Of a stretch of 64,000 nucleotides of DNA, positions 50,542 through 58,547 are shown piece after piece. The translations under genes and the position numbers were made by a program. How positions within the stretch are numbered: the first letter of the stretch is position 1; every line of letters starts with the position of its first letter. Below the pieces are notes generated by a model. It searched no databases and was not told the origin of the DNA. It was given only the letters and a program-made list of their open reading frames with translations. The stretch comes from Halopolyspora algeriensis (GTDB taxonomy: Bacteria; Actinomycetota; Actinomycetes; Mycobacteriales; Pseudonocardiaceae), in contig NZ_QPJC01000015.1 of NCBI RefSeq assembly GCF_003337235.1, forward strand, positions 41,304 through 105,303, in the 5' to 3' direction.

Positions 50542-51488
50542 TCCACCGTCTCCCCGGTCAAGGACACGAACACGTCTTCCAGATTGCTGGCACGCCGAGC
50601 ACCGGCGCCGAGCAGGGCCGCGGTCGACTCCGGCATGTGCTCGGCCCGCAGCACGGACACCGACGGCCCGGTGCGGCGGGTCGGCAGGCCGCCCTCCACC
50701 GCGATGGTTTCCACCTCGCCGAGCCGGTCCGGTGAGCCGTAGTACTCGACGGCCTCCCGCCCCACGTGGGCGTCGCGAAGCCCCGCCGGGGTGCCACGCG
50801 CGATGATCCGCCCGCGCGACATCACGGCCACCTCGTCGGCGAGCCGTTCGGCTTCTTCGATGTAGTGCGTGGACATCAACACGCTCACGCCCTCGTGTCG
50901 CAGCGCATCGACGAGCGACCACAGTTCCTGACGCACCTGCGGGTCGAGCCCCACGGTGGGCTCGTCCAGCAGCACGAAACGGGGTGAGTGCACCAGGCTG
51001 CGGGCCACCAGCAGGCGGCGACGCATCCCCCCGGACAGCTCATCGGTTTTGGTGTCGGCCCGGTCGACCAGGTGGGCCATCCGAAGGGCCCGGTCCACGG
51101 CGTCTCGCCGCCGCGCACGCGGCACCCGGTACAGGTGGGCGAAAACCTCGAGGTTCTGGCGAGCGGTGAGTTCGACATCGAGGTTGTCCAGCTGCGGGAC
51201 CACCCCCATCTCGGCGCGGGCGTGCTTCGAGTGCGCAGGCACGGGATGGCCGAGCACCTCGATACTGCCGGCATCGAGGTGCGCCTGCCCGGTGATCATC
51301 CGCATCGTGGTGGACTTGCCCGCCCCGTTGGGCCCCAACAGCCCCAGGCAGATGCCCTGCGGCACGATCAGGTCAACGTGATCGACCGCGGTGATGTCAC
51401 CGAACCGCTTCACGACCCCGCGCAGAGCAAGCGCCGTCCCGGCCCCCTCCTCGCCGGCGGCCTGCTGTTCCTGCAACCGTGCGGTCAT
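50538..51488 (-). CDS. ABC exporter ATPase, NodI/DrrA-like
   Basis: 316 residues from the ATG at 51488 behind GGGAGA. Walker A is GPNGAGKST, the signature [12 protein letters not shown], Walker B FVLLDEPTVGLDP and the switch His is in LMSTHYIEEAERLADE. The C-terminus contains ASNLEDVFVSLTGETVE, the conserved end of this group. It powers the adjacent permease. Unlike the drrA product in this window it keeps the switch His. The two genes form a minus-strand operon with four-base overlap. Confidence 0.93.
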   Translation of the reverse strand: MTARLQEQQAAGEEGAGTALALRGVVKRFGDITAVDHVDLIVPQGICLGLLGPNGAGKSTTMRMITGQAHLDAGSIEVLGHPVPAHSKHARAEMGVVPQLDNLDVELTARQNLEVFAHLYRVPRARRRDAVDRALRMAHLVDRADTKTDELSGGMRRRLLVARSLVHSPRFVLLDEPTVGLDPQVRQELWSLVDALRHEGVSVLMSTHYIEEAERLADEVAVMSRGRIIARGTPAGLRDAHVGREAVEYYGSPDRLGEVETIAVEGGLPTRRTGPSVSVLRAEHMPESTAALLGAGARRASNLEDVFVSLTGETVE

Positions 51489-51776
51489 CGCGGTCTCCCC
51501 CGGGTGACTGACAAGGAATGCGGGCATTTCCCCGCCCAACAGTACGTCGCTTCCCCGACATGTCACGCGAATATTGGCCGGGCCGCTCACCTGCGTTCGT
51601 GGCCGACCACGGCAGGCTGCCACTGATCAGCAGAGGCGTGGCCGTTGCAGGCTCCAAGGAGGCGGTATTCAGCAGGCGTTCTGCTCACGCTCACGTTCCC
51701 GCAAGCGTGCTCCGGGCGAGTATCGAGTGCGCCCACGAGCGCACGGCATGCGCTCCGGTGAGTCATCATCAACGGC

Positions 51777-52280
51777 ATGCGATTGCTCCTGCTCGCCGAC
51801 ACGCACCTGCCGAAACGCGCAAAGGCGCTGCCGGAAGAGGTGTGGCGCGCGGTGGAATCCGCCGACGTCGTCGTCCACGCCGGGGACTGGGTGGACGTCG
51901 AACTGCTCGACCAGCTACAGGCCCGCAGTGCCCGGCTCATCGGTGTGTTCGGCAACAACGACGGGCCGCCGCTGCGCGAACGGCTTCCCGACATCGCGCG
52001 GGCCGAGCTCGACGGCCTCCGGCTGGCGGTGATCCACGAGACCGGAGCGGCCAAGGGGCGGGAGAACCGCTGCCTGCGGTGGTTCCCGGACACCGACGTG
52101 CTCGTGTTCGGACACAGCCACATCCCCTGGGACACCGCCACGCCGGATGGCCTGCGCCTGCTCAACCCCGGCTCCCCCACCGACCGCCGCCGGCAGCCGT
52201 ACTGCACCTACATGACAGCCGAGGTCTCCGGCGGCCACCTCGGCGACGTCGTCCTGCACCGGCTGCCACCGCGGCGATGA
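51777..52280 (+). CDS. YfcE/MJ0936-family metallophosphoesterase
   Basis: 167 residues. All calcineurin-like metal motifs are in order: LLADTHLPK (D-x-H, residues 6-14), VVHAGDWVD (GD), GVFGNNDGP (GNxD/N), VIHETGA and FGHSHIPWDT (GHxH). Enzymes of this family are Mn/Ni-dependent phosphodiesterases acting on small substrates. It is a plus-strand single gene. A diverged copy of its first 75 coding bases lies 30 bp after its end, showing a past tandem duplication. Confidence 0.92.
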   Translation: MRLLLLADTHLPKRAKALPEEVWRAVESADVVVHAGDWVDVELLDQLQARSARLIGVFGNNDGPPLRERLPDIARAELDGLRLAVIHETGAAKGRENRCLRWFPDTDVLVFGHSHIPWDTATPDGLRLLNPGSPTDRRRQPYCTYMTAEVSGGHLGDVVLHRLPPRR

Positions 52281-52310
52281 CAACAACCCGTGCGCAGAGC
52301 CGAGGTCCGG

Positions 52311-52386
52311 CTCGCCGACACGCTACCTGCAAAAACACGCGAAGGCGCTGCCGGAGGAAGTGTGGCGCGCGGTGGAAACCGCCGGA
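52311..52386 (+). repeat. Partial duplicate of the metallophosphoesterase 5' end
   Basis: Bases 52311-52386 repeat 51792-51866 with roughly 85% identity: both begin CTCGCCGACACGC, share GGCGCTGCCGGA, and share TGTGGCGCGCGGTGGAA. One inserted base breaks the frame. Only the segment coding about residues 6-30 remains, so it is a dead fragment of a second copy, not a regulatory repeat. Confidence 0.75.
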
Positions 52387-52512
52387 CTTCCCGACCTGAA
52401 AAACCAGTGCTCCCGCACGCCTCGCGGTGGGACCGGGCGGATCTCGATGGGACCGACTGTCGGTGGTCGGTGTCACAGTGAGGCCGTACGGCACTCGTGA
52501 AGGGGAATTTCC

Positions 52513-53301
52513 ATGATCACCACAGATTTCATGCCGGGCGCACCGTGCTGGATCGACCTGGGTGCACCCGATGTCGCCGCAGCGACCACCTTCTACCGTG
52601 CGGTGTTCGGCTGGGAGTTCGAGTCGTTCGATGCGGAAGCAGACCAGTACGGCCTGCTGCGGTCGAACGGCAAGACCGTCGCCGGAATCGGCCCACTCAC
52701 CGAGGAAGGGGCTCGCTCGGCGTGGATGGTGTACTTCAACACCGCCGACGCCGACGCCGCGGCCCGCGCCACACAGCAGGCCGGCGGCACGGTGCGCCTC
52801 GAGCCGTTCGACGCCGACGGCCAGGCGCGGATGGCGCAGCTCACCGACCCGCTGGGGGCCCAGTTCGCCGTGTGGCAACCGCGCAACACCCCGGGCCTGG
52901 AGGCAGTCGACGAGCCCGGAGCACTGATCTGGACCGAGCTCTACACCACCGACGCCGCAGCCGCCAAGGAGTTCTACGGATCCCTGCTCGGCTGGACGAC
53001 GCAGGACATGTCGATGCCGGGCGGTGGAGGAACATATTCGATCATCGCACCCGCAGGCGGAGGTGAGGACCGCACGCAAGGCGGCATCATGGAGATGGGC
53101 GCGGAGTTCATGCCCGACGGCAGGCCGTGGTGGCATCCGGTGTTCGCGACCACCGACTGCGACGCCACGGTCGCCCGGGTCACCGACCATGGTGGCAGTG
53201 TGCAGATGGGCCCGGAAGACGCTGAAGGCGTCGGCCGGTTGGCCGTGTGCTTCGACCGGGCCGGCGCGGACTTCGTGGTGCTCACGCCACGACCCAGTTG
53301 A
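52513..53301 (+). CDS. Two-domain VOC-family protein
   Basis: 262 residues; AAGGGGA lies seven bases before the ATG. Two glyoxalase-fold domains are present, starting APCWIDLGAPDVAAATTFYR (9-28) and ALIWTELYTTDAAAAKEFYG (about 136-155). Each ends with a strand such as AQLTDPLGAQFAVWQP. This matches the actinobacterial group that includes mycobacterial Cfp30B. No enzymatic activity is firmly assigned to the group. The lipoate-ligase-family gene starts 29 bp downstream and may be cotranscribed. Confidence 0.86.
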   Translation: MITTDFMPGAPCWIDLGAPDVAAATTFYRAVFGWEFESFDAEADQYGLLRSNGKTVAGIGPLTEEGARSAWMVYFNTADADAAARATQQAGGTVRLEPFDADGQARMAQLTDPLGAQFAVWQPRNTPGLEAVDEPGALIWTELYTTDAAAAKEFYGSLLGWTTQDMSMPGGGGTYSIIAPAGGGEDRTQGGIMEMGAEFMPDGRPWWHPVFATTDCDATVARVTDHGGSVQMGPEDAEGVGRLAVCFDRAGADFVVLTPRPS

Positions 53302-53330
53302 GACGCGATCACCCTCGAGGAGGCCGTCCC

Positions 53331-54125
53331 GTGGACCTGTATCGCGGCGCGCTCGATGCGGACACGGGCCAAGCACTCGAGGTTGCCGTGGCGCACGCGT
53401 TCGTGCGCCTGGCAGGACAGGGTGAGTCGGGCCCGGTTCTCCGGGTGTATCGCCCCACGGCCCCGGTCGTGGCCTTCGGTCGGCGGGACACCCTGCGGCC
53501 CGGGTTCGACGCGGCGGTCGAGATCGTCAACAAGGCCGGATTCACGCCGGTCGTGCGCGCCCCGGGAGGTCGAGCCGTCGCCTACACCGAGAACTCCCTC
53601 GTCGTCGACCACATCGGCACCGCCCCCGATTCACTGTCCGGGAAGGACGACCGGTTCAGCGGCTACGCGGACCTGTGGGGCGAGGTTCTGCGCGAACAAG
53701 GCGTGGACGCGCACACAGGCTCCGTACCGGGCGAGTACTGCCCGGGAGCCTACAGCGTGAACGCACGAGGCCGGGTGAAACTCGTCGGCAGCGCACAACG
53801 GATTCTCCGCCGCGCGTGGTTGTTCAGCGCAGTGGCCGTATTCGATGGTGCCGACGTGCTACGGCCACTGCTCGCCGAAGTCTACGACGCGCTCGAACTG
53901 CCGTTCGACGGCGACTCGGTCGGCTCGATACGCACCGAAGCACCCGGGCTGACCCTCGCCTCCCTCGAAGAGGCGGTCCTCGACGCCTACGACCACCACT
54001 TCGGCCTGACCTCGGCCGACCTCGACGAGAACGTCCTCGCGACCGCACGGCAGCTGCTCGACGACCATCGGCTCCAGAGATCTCCAGCGGAAGGTCCGAG
54101 TCCCACACATCCCTGCCGACAGTGA
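53331..54125 (+). CDS. Lipoate-protein ligase A/LipM-family protein
   Basis: 264 residues from the GTG at 53331, with GAGGAGG upstream. The biotin/lipoate ligase fold is recognisable: PVVAFGRRDTLRPGFD, the RAPGGRAVAYTENSLVV signature (normally R-x-x-GG-x-x-V-x-H) and VKLVGSAQRILRRAWL with the conserved Lys. It would attach octanoate or lipoate to carrier domains such as the lipoyl domain of E2. A His usual in the GG motif region is Tyr here. A 2-oxoacid dehydrogenase with a lipoyl E2 is encoded 8 kb downstream, a possible client. Confidence 0.8.
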   Translation: MDLYRGALDADTGQALEVAVAHAFVRLAGQGESGPVLRVYRPTAPVVAFGRRDTLRPGFDAAVEIVNKAGFTPVVRAPGGRAVAYTENSLVVDHIGTAPDSLSGKDDRFSGYADLWGEVLREQGVDAHTGSVPGEYCPGAYSVNARGRVKLVGSAQRILRRAWLFSAVAVFDGADVLRPLLAEVYDALELPFDGDSVGSIRTEAPGLTLASLEEAVLDAYDHHFGLTSADLDENVLATARQLLDDHRLQRSPAEGPSPTHPCRQ

Positions 54126-54211
54126 CACCCGACGAGGCGCGTCGAGTTCCGGGCCGGTGATGTGGCCGTGAGCGATTGAAACACCACCTCCGCCACCATC
54201 ACACCCTCCAG

Positions 54212-54485
54212 GTCACCGAACGGCTTGTCGCCCACGCGGCGAGTCTCGGTGCCGTCGAGCCCGGCGAGCGCGCGGTGGTGTTCGGCGCCGGACCGATCGG
54301 CATCGGTGCGCGGTTCGCTGTGTTACACCGCGAGGGACTACGCCGACGTCATCGACCTGATGGCCCGAGACCACTACGACACCACCGGATGGGTCGATCA
54401 CATTCCGCTGGACGAGGTCGTCACGTCCGGCTTCCACGCCCTGCACGAGGGCACGCGCATGAAAGTGCTGGTCGATCCGACGTGA
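54212..54485 (+). pseudogene. Remnant of a zinc-dependent alcohol dehydrogenase
   Basis: Two pieces of one medium-chain dehydrogenase lie in different frames. Bases 54212-54313 encode VTERLVAHAASLGAVEPG and VVFGAGPIGIG, the nucleotide-binding entry. Bases 54321-54485 encode CYTARDYADVIDLMARDHYD and DHIPLDEVVTSGFHALHEGT, the very C-terminus, and end with a stop. The roughly 130 residues that should separate them, and the whole zinc-binding N-terminus, are missing. A deletion with frameshift is the simplest reading. The fragment probably has no function. Confidence 0.75.
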
Positions 54486-54571
54486 AGCGGAGGTGACGCC
54501 CCTGCCCGCGCACCCCTTGGCGCCCGGTGAGATGTGGGACACACTGGGGGCGACGAGAAGGAGTCGCCCCA

Positions 54572-55864
54572 GTGCACCAGGAGAGTCTCGAAACGGCGCT
54601 ACCGGCGGGGGAGGATCCCCGCCGGTACGCGCATGTGCTGGCGCGGATGCACGACGCGGCACTCGCCGGTGAGCGGCCACCCGCGCGGCCACGTCCGGTG
54701 ATCGACGCGTCCTGGCGACGGATGCTGTCCCGGGGCATAGATCCCGAGCGGGGCCGTGGCGGGCAACCGCTGCCGCCGGAGGAGCTGGAGGCGCGTCGAC
54801 GCGGCTCGGCCCTCGCCGACGTGCTCCCGCTGCTGCGCGGCAGGCTGGCCGGCGTCGCCGAGCAGACCGCGCACATCATGGTCATCACCGACGCCGAGGG
54901 CCGCGTGCTGTGGCGAGACGGCAGCAGCAGCGTCCGCCGCAACGCCGACGCGCTCGGCTTCGTCGAGGGCATGAGCTGGAACGAGGACATCGTCGGCACC
55001 AACGCGATCGGCACCGCACTGGTCACCCACCGCCCCGTGCAGGTCTACTCCGCCGAGCACTACGTCCGCTCCCACCACGCCTGGACGTGCGCGTGCGCGC
55101 CGATGCACGATCCGAGGAGCGGGCAGCTGCTCGGGGCAGTGGACCTGTCCGGGCCCGCCGCGACCGTCAACGCCACCACCCTCGCGCTCGTGGACACCGT
55201 CGCCCAACTCGCCGAGTCGCAGCTGCACGCCGTACACGCCTCGGACCTCGAGCGGCTGCGCCAGACCGCGGCCCCCATCCTGTCCAAGGTGGCCGGGCGG
55301 GCCGTGGTGACCGACCCGCACGGGTGGGTCGCCGCGTCGTCCGGGATCACCCCGGTCGACCGTGTGACGCTGCCCACCGAGTGCGACGCCGGCCGGACGC
55401 GGCTGCCCACGTTCGGCGACTGCGTGATCGAACCCGTGCCCGGCGGCTGGCTGGTGCGGCTGCTCGACGACGAGGCGACCACCGAATCCACCCGCTCCCG
55501 CACGCGGGTGCGACTCGACCTGCGGTCGTCGCGCCAGGCCCGCGTCGAGGTCACCTTGCCCTCCGGCGACTGGAGCCGCCCGCTGAGCCCGCGGCACGCG
55601 GAGCTGCTGTTCCTGCTCGCCACCCACCCGGAAGGGCGAACGGCGGCGCAGTTGGCCACCGACGTGTTCGACGACCCCGCGCGCACCGTGACGGTCCGCG
55701 CCGAAATGTCCCGACTGCGCCGACACCTCGGCGGTCTGCTCGACCGGCGGCCGTACCGGTTCGGCGACGGCGTCGACGTCGACGTGCTCCGTCCCCCGGA
55801 ACCGGAATCGCTGCTGCCGCACTCCACCTCCCCTGCCGTGCGCAGCGCTAACGGCCACGGCTGA
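54572..55864 (+). CDS. GAF-domain transcriptional regulator (AcoR-like N-terminus, winged-helix C-terminus)
   Basis: 430 residues from the GTG at 54572, eight bases after GAAGGAG. The N-terminal half resembles AcoR-type activators: SWRRMLSRGIDPERG, then a GAF domain with SWNEDIVGTNAIGTALVTH and QVYSAEHYVRSHHAWTC. There is no sigma-54 AAA domain. Instead the C-terminus has LSPRHAELLFLLATHPEGRT and VRAEMSRLRRHLGGLL, a winged-helix output domain. Such GAF regulators in actinomycetes often sit next to aldehyde or ketone oxidation genes. It lies 191 bp before the flavin monooxygenase and probably activates it. Confidence 0.82.
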   Translation: MHQESLETALPAGEDPRRYAHVLARMHDAALAGERPPARPRPVIDASWRRMLSRGIDPERGRGGQPLPPEELEARRRGSALADVLPLLRGRLAGVAEQTAHIMVITDAEGRVLWRDGSSSVRRNADALGFVEGMSWNEDIVGTNAIGTALVTHRPVQVYSAEHYVRSHHAWTCACAPMHDPRSGQLLGAVDLSGPAATVNATTLALVDTVAQLAESQLHAVHASDLERLRQTAAPILSKVAGRAVVTDPHGWVAASSGITPVDRVTLPTECDAGRTRLPTFGDCVIEPVPGGWLVRLLDDEATTESTRSRTRVRLDLRSSRQARVEVTLPSGDWSRPLSPRHAELLFLLATHPEGRTAAQLATDVFDDPARTVTVRAEMSRLRRHLGGLLDRRPYRFGDGVDVDVLRPPEPESLLPHSTSPAVRSANGHG

Positions 55865-56055
55865 CCAGCAGGCACCGGTCGAGTGCGGCCGAGTTGCGGC
55901 GCCGGGCGGGCAGAACCGATCTCGCCGATGCAACCCCTTGCAACCCGTGCGGACGCCGGCCACGTCTGGCCTTATGGCGTGTATCACGTGATCGCGACCA
56001 CGGCGCCGGTGGCGCGGCGATCACAGGACGCAAACGCTCGTGCAGGAGGTAGTCC

Positions 56056-57861
56056 GTGCGCCAGACCGTGGAAACCACCCCGAAGCAAGCCCCCGCCGCG
56101 CAGTGGGTGTCCGAGTTCTCCGAGGCCGTCGCCGCCCGCGACGCCGACCGCGTCTCAGCGCTGTTCGCCGAGGACGGCTACTGGCGCGACCTCATCGCGC
56201 TCACCTGGAACATCACGACGATGGAGGGACGCCGGGAGATCGCCGCCATGCTGCGCGCGACGCTGGAGAACACGGCCCCCGGCAACTTCACCGTCCTCGA
56301 GGAGCCCACGCAGACCGACGGCGTCACCGAGGTCTGGTTGTCGTTCGAAACCAAGGTCGGCCGCGGCACCGCCCACCTGCGCCTCGTCGACGGCCGCGCG
56401 TGGACGTTCCTGACCACGCTGGACGAGCTCAAGGGCTACGAGGAGCCGATGCGCCACCGGCGCCCCAAGGGCGCCGAGCACGGAGCCGACCCCAACCGGG
56501 TCTCCTGGGGAGAACGACGCGACGCCGAACTGCGCGAACTCGGACACAGCCGCCAGCCCGAGGTCGTCATCGTCGGCGGCGGCCAGGGCGGCATCGCGCT
56601 CGGTGCGCGGCTGCGCCAGCTCGGCGTGCCGACGATCATCGTCGAGCGCAACGAGCGCCCCGGGGACTCCTGGCGCAACCGCTACAAGTCGCTGGCCCTG
56701 CACGACCCCGTCTGGTACGACCACCTGCCCTACCTCAAGTTCCCGGACAACTGGCCGGTGTTCGCGCCGAAGGACAAGATCGGCGACTGGCTGGAGATGT
56801 ACACCACGGTCATGGAGCTCAACTACTGGAGCTCGACCACCGCGCTCAGCGCGAAGTACGACGAGGACAACGCGCAGTGGGAACTGGTCGTCGACCGTGC
56901 CGGTGAACAACTCACGCTGCGGCCGAACCAGCTGGTGATGGCGCTGGGCGTGTCCGGCAAACCCAACGTGCCGACCTTCCCCGGCCACGAACGGTTTCGC
57001 GGCGAGCAGCACCACTCCTCGCAACATCCCGGCCCTGACGCCTACACAGGCAAGAAAGCGGTGGTCATCGGCTCCAACAACTCCGCCCACGACATCTGCG
57101 CCGCGCTGTGGGAGCACGGAACCGACGTGACGATGGTCCAGCGTTCCTCCACCCACGTGGTGCGCTCGGAATCGCTGCTCGAGCACAGCCTGGCGCCGCT
57201 GTACTCCGAGGAGGCGGTGGAATCCGGCATCGACACCCGCACCGCGGACCTGACGTTCGCCTCGATTCCGTACCGGATCATGAACCAATTCCAGAAACCG
57301 GGATTCGACGTCATTCGCGAGCAGGACGCCGAGTTCTACCGGCGGCTGGAGAAGGCCGGATTCCAGCTCGACTTCGGCGCCGACGACTCCGGGCTGTTCC
57401 TGAAGTACCTGCGTCGCGGTTCGGGTTACTACATCGACGTCGGAGCCTCCGAGCTCATCGCCGACGGCGACATCAAGCTGGCCCGCGGCGAGGTGTCCGA
57501 GCTGACCGAGACCGAGGTCGTGCTCGACGACGGCACCCGGCTCGAGGCCGACCTCGTCGTCTACGCCACCGGGTTCGGCTCGATGAACGGCCTCGCCGCC
57601 GACATCGTCGGCCAGGAGGTCGCCGACAAGGTCGGCAAGGTCTGGGGACTCGGCTCCGACACCGCCAAGGACCCCGGGCCCTGGGAGGGCGAGGAGCGCA
57701 ACATGTGGAAGCCCACCCAGCAGGAGAGCCTGTGGTTCCACGGCGGCAACCTGCACCAGTCCCGGCACTACTCGCTCTACCTGGCGCTGCAGCTCAAGGC
57801 CCGCGCCGAGGGCATCCCGACCCCGGTGTACGGGCTGCAGGAGGTCCACCACACCTCCTGA
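56056..57861 (+). CDS. Flavin-containing monooxygenase with fused N-terminal NTF2-like domain
   Basis: 601 residues from the GTG at 56056, six bases after AGGAGG. Residues 1-135 form an NTF2/SnoaL-like domain (FSEAVAARDADRVSALFAED). From about 165 the FAD-binding VIVGGGQGGIALGARL, the FMO-type FRGEQHHSSQHPG, the NADP site VVIGSNNSAHDICAAL and the ATGFG motif follow. The layout is that of YUCCA-like or Baeyer-Villiger-type enzymes, which oxygenate a carbonyl or hetero-atom with NADPH and O2. The fused front domain adds about 150 residues to the usual 400-450. The preceding GAF regulator is the likely activator. The substrate is unknown. Confidence 0.88.
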   Translation: MRQTVETTPKQAPAAQWVSEFSEAVAARDADRVSALFAEDGYWRDLIALTWNITTMEGRREIAAMLRATLENTAPGNFTVLEEPTQTDGVTEVWLSFETKVGRGTAHLRLVDGRAWTFLTTLDELKGYEEPMRHRRPKGAEHGADPNRVSWGERRDAELRELGHSRQPEVVIVGGGQGGIALGARLRQLGVPTIIVERNERPGDSWRNRYKSLALHDPVWYDHLPYLKFPDNWPVFAPKDKIGDWLEMYTTVMELNYWSSTTALSAKYDEDNAQWELVVDRAGEQLTLRPNQLVMALGVSGKPNVPTFPGHERFRGEQHHSSQHPGPDAYTGKKAVVIGSNNSAHDICAALWEHGTDVTMVQRSSTHVVRSESLLEHSLAPLYSEEAVESGIDTRTADLTFASIPYRIMNQFQKPGFDVIREQDAEFYRRLEKAGFQLDFGADDSGLFLKYLRRGSGYYIDVGASELIADGDIKLARGEVSELTETEVVLDDGTRLEADLVVYATGFGSMNGLAADIVGQEVADKVGKVWGLGSDTAKDPGPWEGEERNMWKPTQQESLWFHGGNLHQSRHYSLYLALQLKARAEGIPTPVYGLQEVHHTS

Positions 57862-58104
57862 CGCCCGGCCCGATCCGGGAGGTGTTCGGGGCGGGAAGTG
57901 CTCGGGCGTGCGTCGTGAGGTGTCGAGGACCGTGATCGCCCGCTCCGGTCCGGGCGTACGATGGTGACCACCTCCGGGACGTGTCCCGGAGGTGGTGCGC
58001 GCCCGCGCTCGGCACCGTGTTTTTCGGAGGTGGTCCCTACTACGCTCCGACCCGTCGGACCCGGCGGAGAAGGACTGCGGTGCGTGAGCCGATCGTGCGA
58101 TTGG

Positions 58105-58446
58105 TCTACGAACGCACCAGCCCGCCCGGAGATGATCGAGGACACCGCCGAACTGGTCACCGCCGCGGGCGGCACCGGCATCGCCGTGCCGACCGATCAC
58201 CTGGCCCCGGATCGGGTCCAGGCACTGGCGGATCGCATCGATGCCGAGCAGGGTCGGCTGGATGTGCTGGTCAACGACATCTGGGGCGGCGAGTATCTGA
58301 TCGACTGGCACGGCACATCACTGTCGTCCGGCGGATTGGCCCGCGAGTACGCTGTCACCGATCTCGACGGCTCGGCGCCCGACAGCTGGCGCTACCTCGC
58401 CGAGGTGCAGGACACCGGAAAACCCGCCGACGTGACCGGCTATCGA
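58105..58446 (+). pseudogene. SDR remnant with large internal deletion
   Basis: An open frame reads ARPEMIEDTAELVTAAGG and GRLDVLVNDIWGGEYLIDW. These match the first third of an actinobacterial SDR I know by its NDIWGGE motif. At about 58309 it jumps directly to SLSSGGLAREYAVTDLDGS and RYLAEVQDTGKPADVTGY, the C-terminus of the same protein. About 150 central residues, including the active-site Tyr and Lys, are missing, as is the dinucleotide-binding start. The frame is kept, so it could be transcribed, but it cannot be a working dehydrogenase. Confidence 0.72.
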
Positions 58447-58547
58447 CAGCAAGCCGGCAATGCGAATCCCGGACACCACCCACCGAGCGCAAGGTGTCGA
58501 TCGCCGCAACTACGGTGACCGGCTCCGCCCGATCGCGCCGCGGCGGT

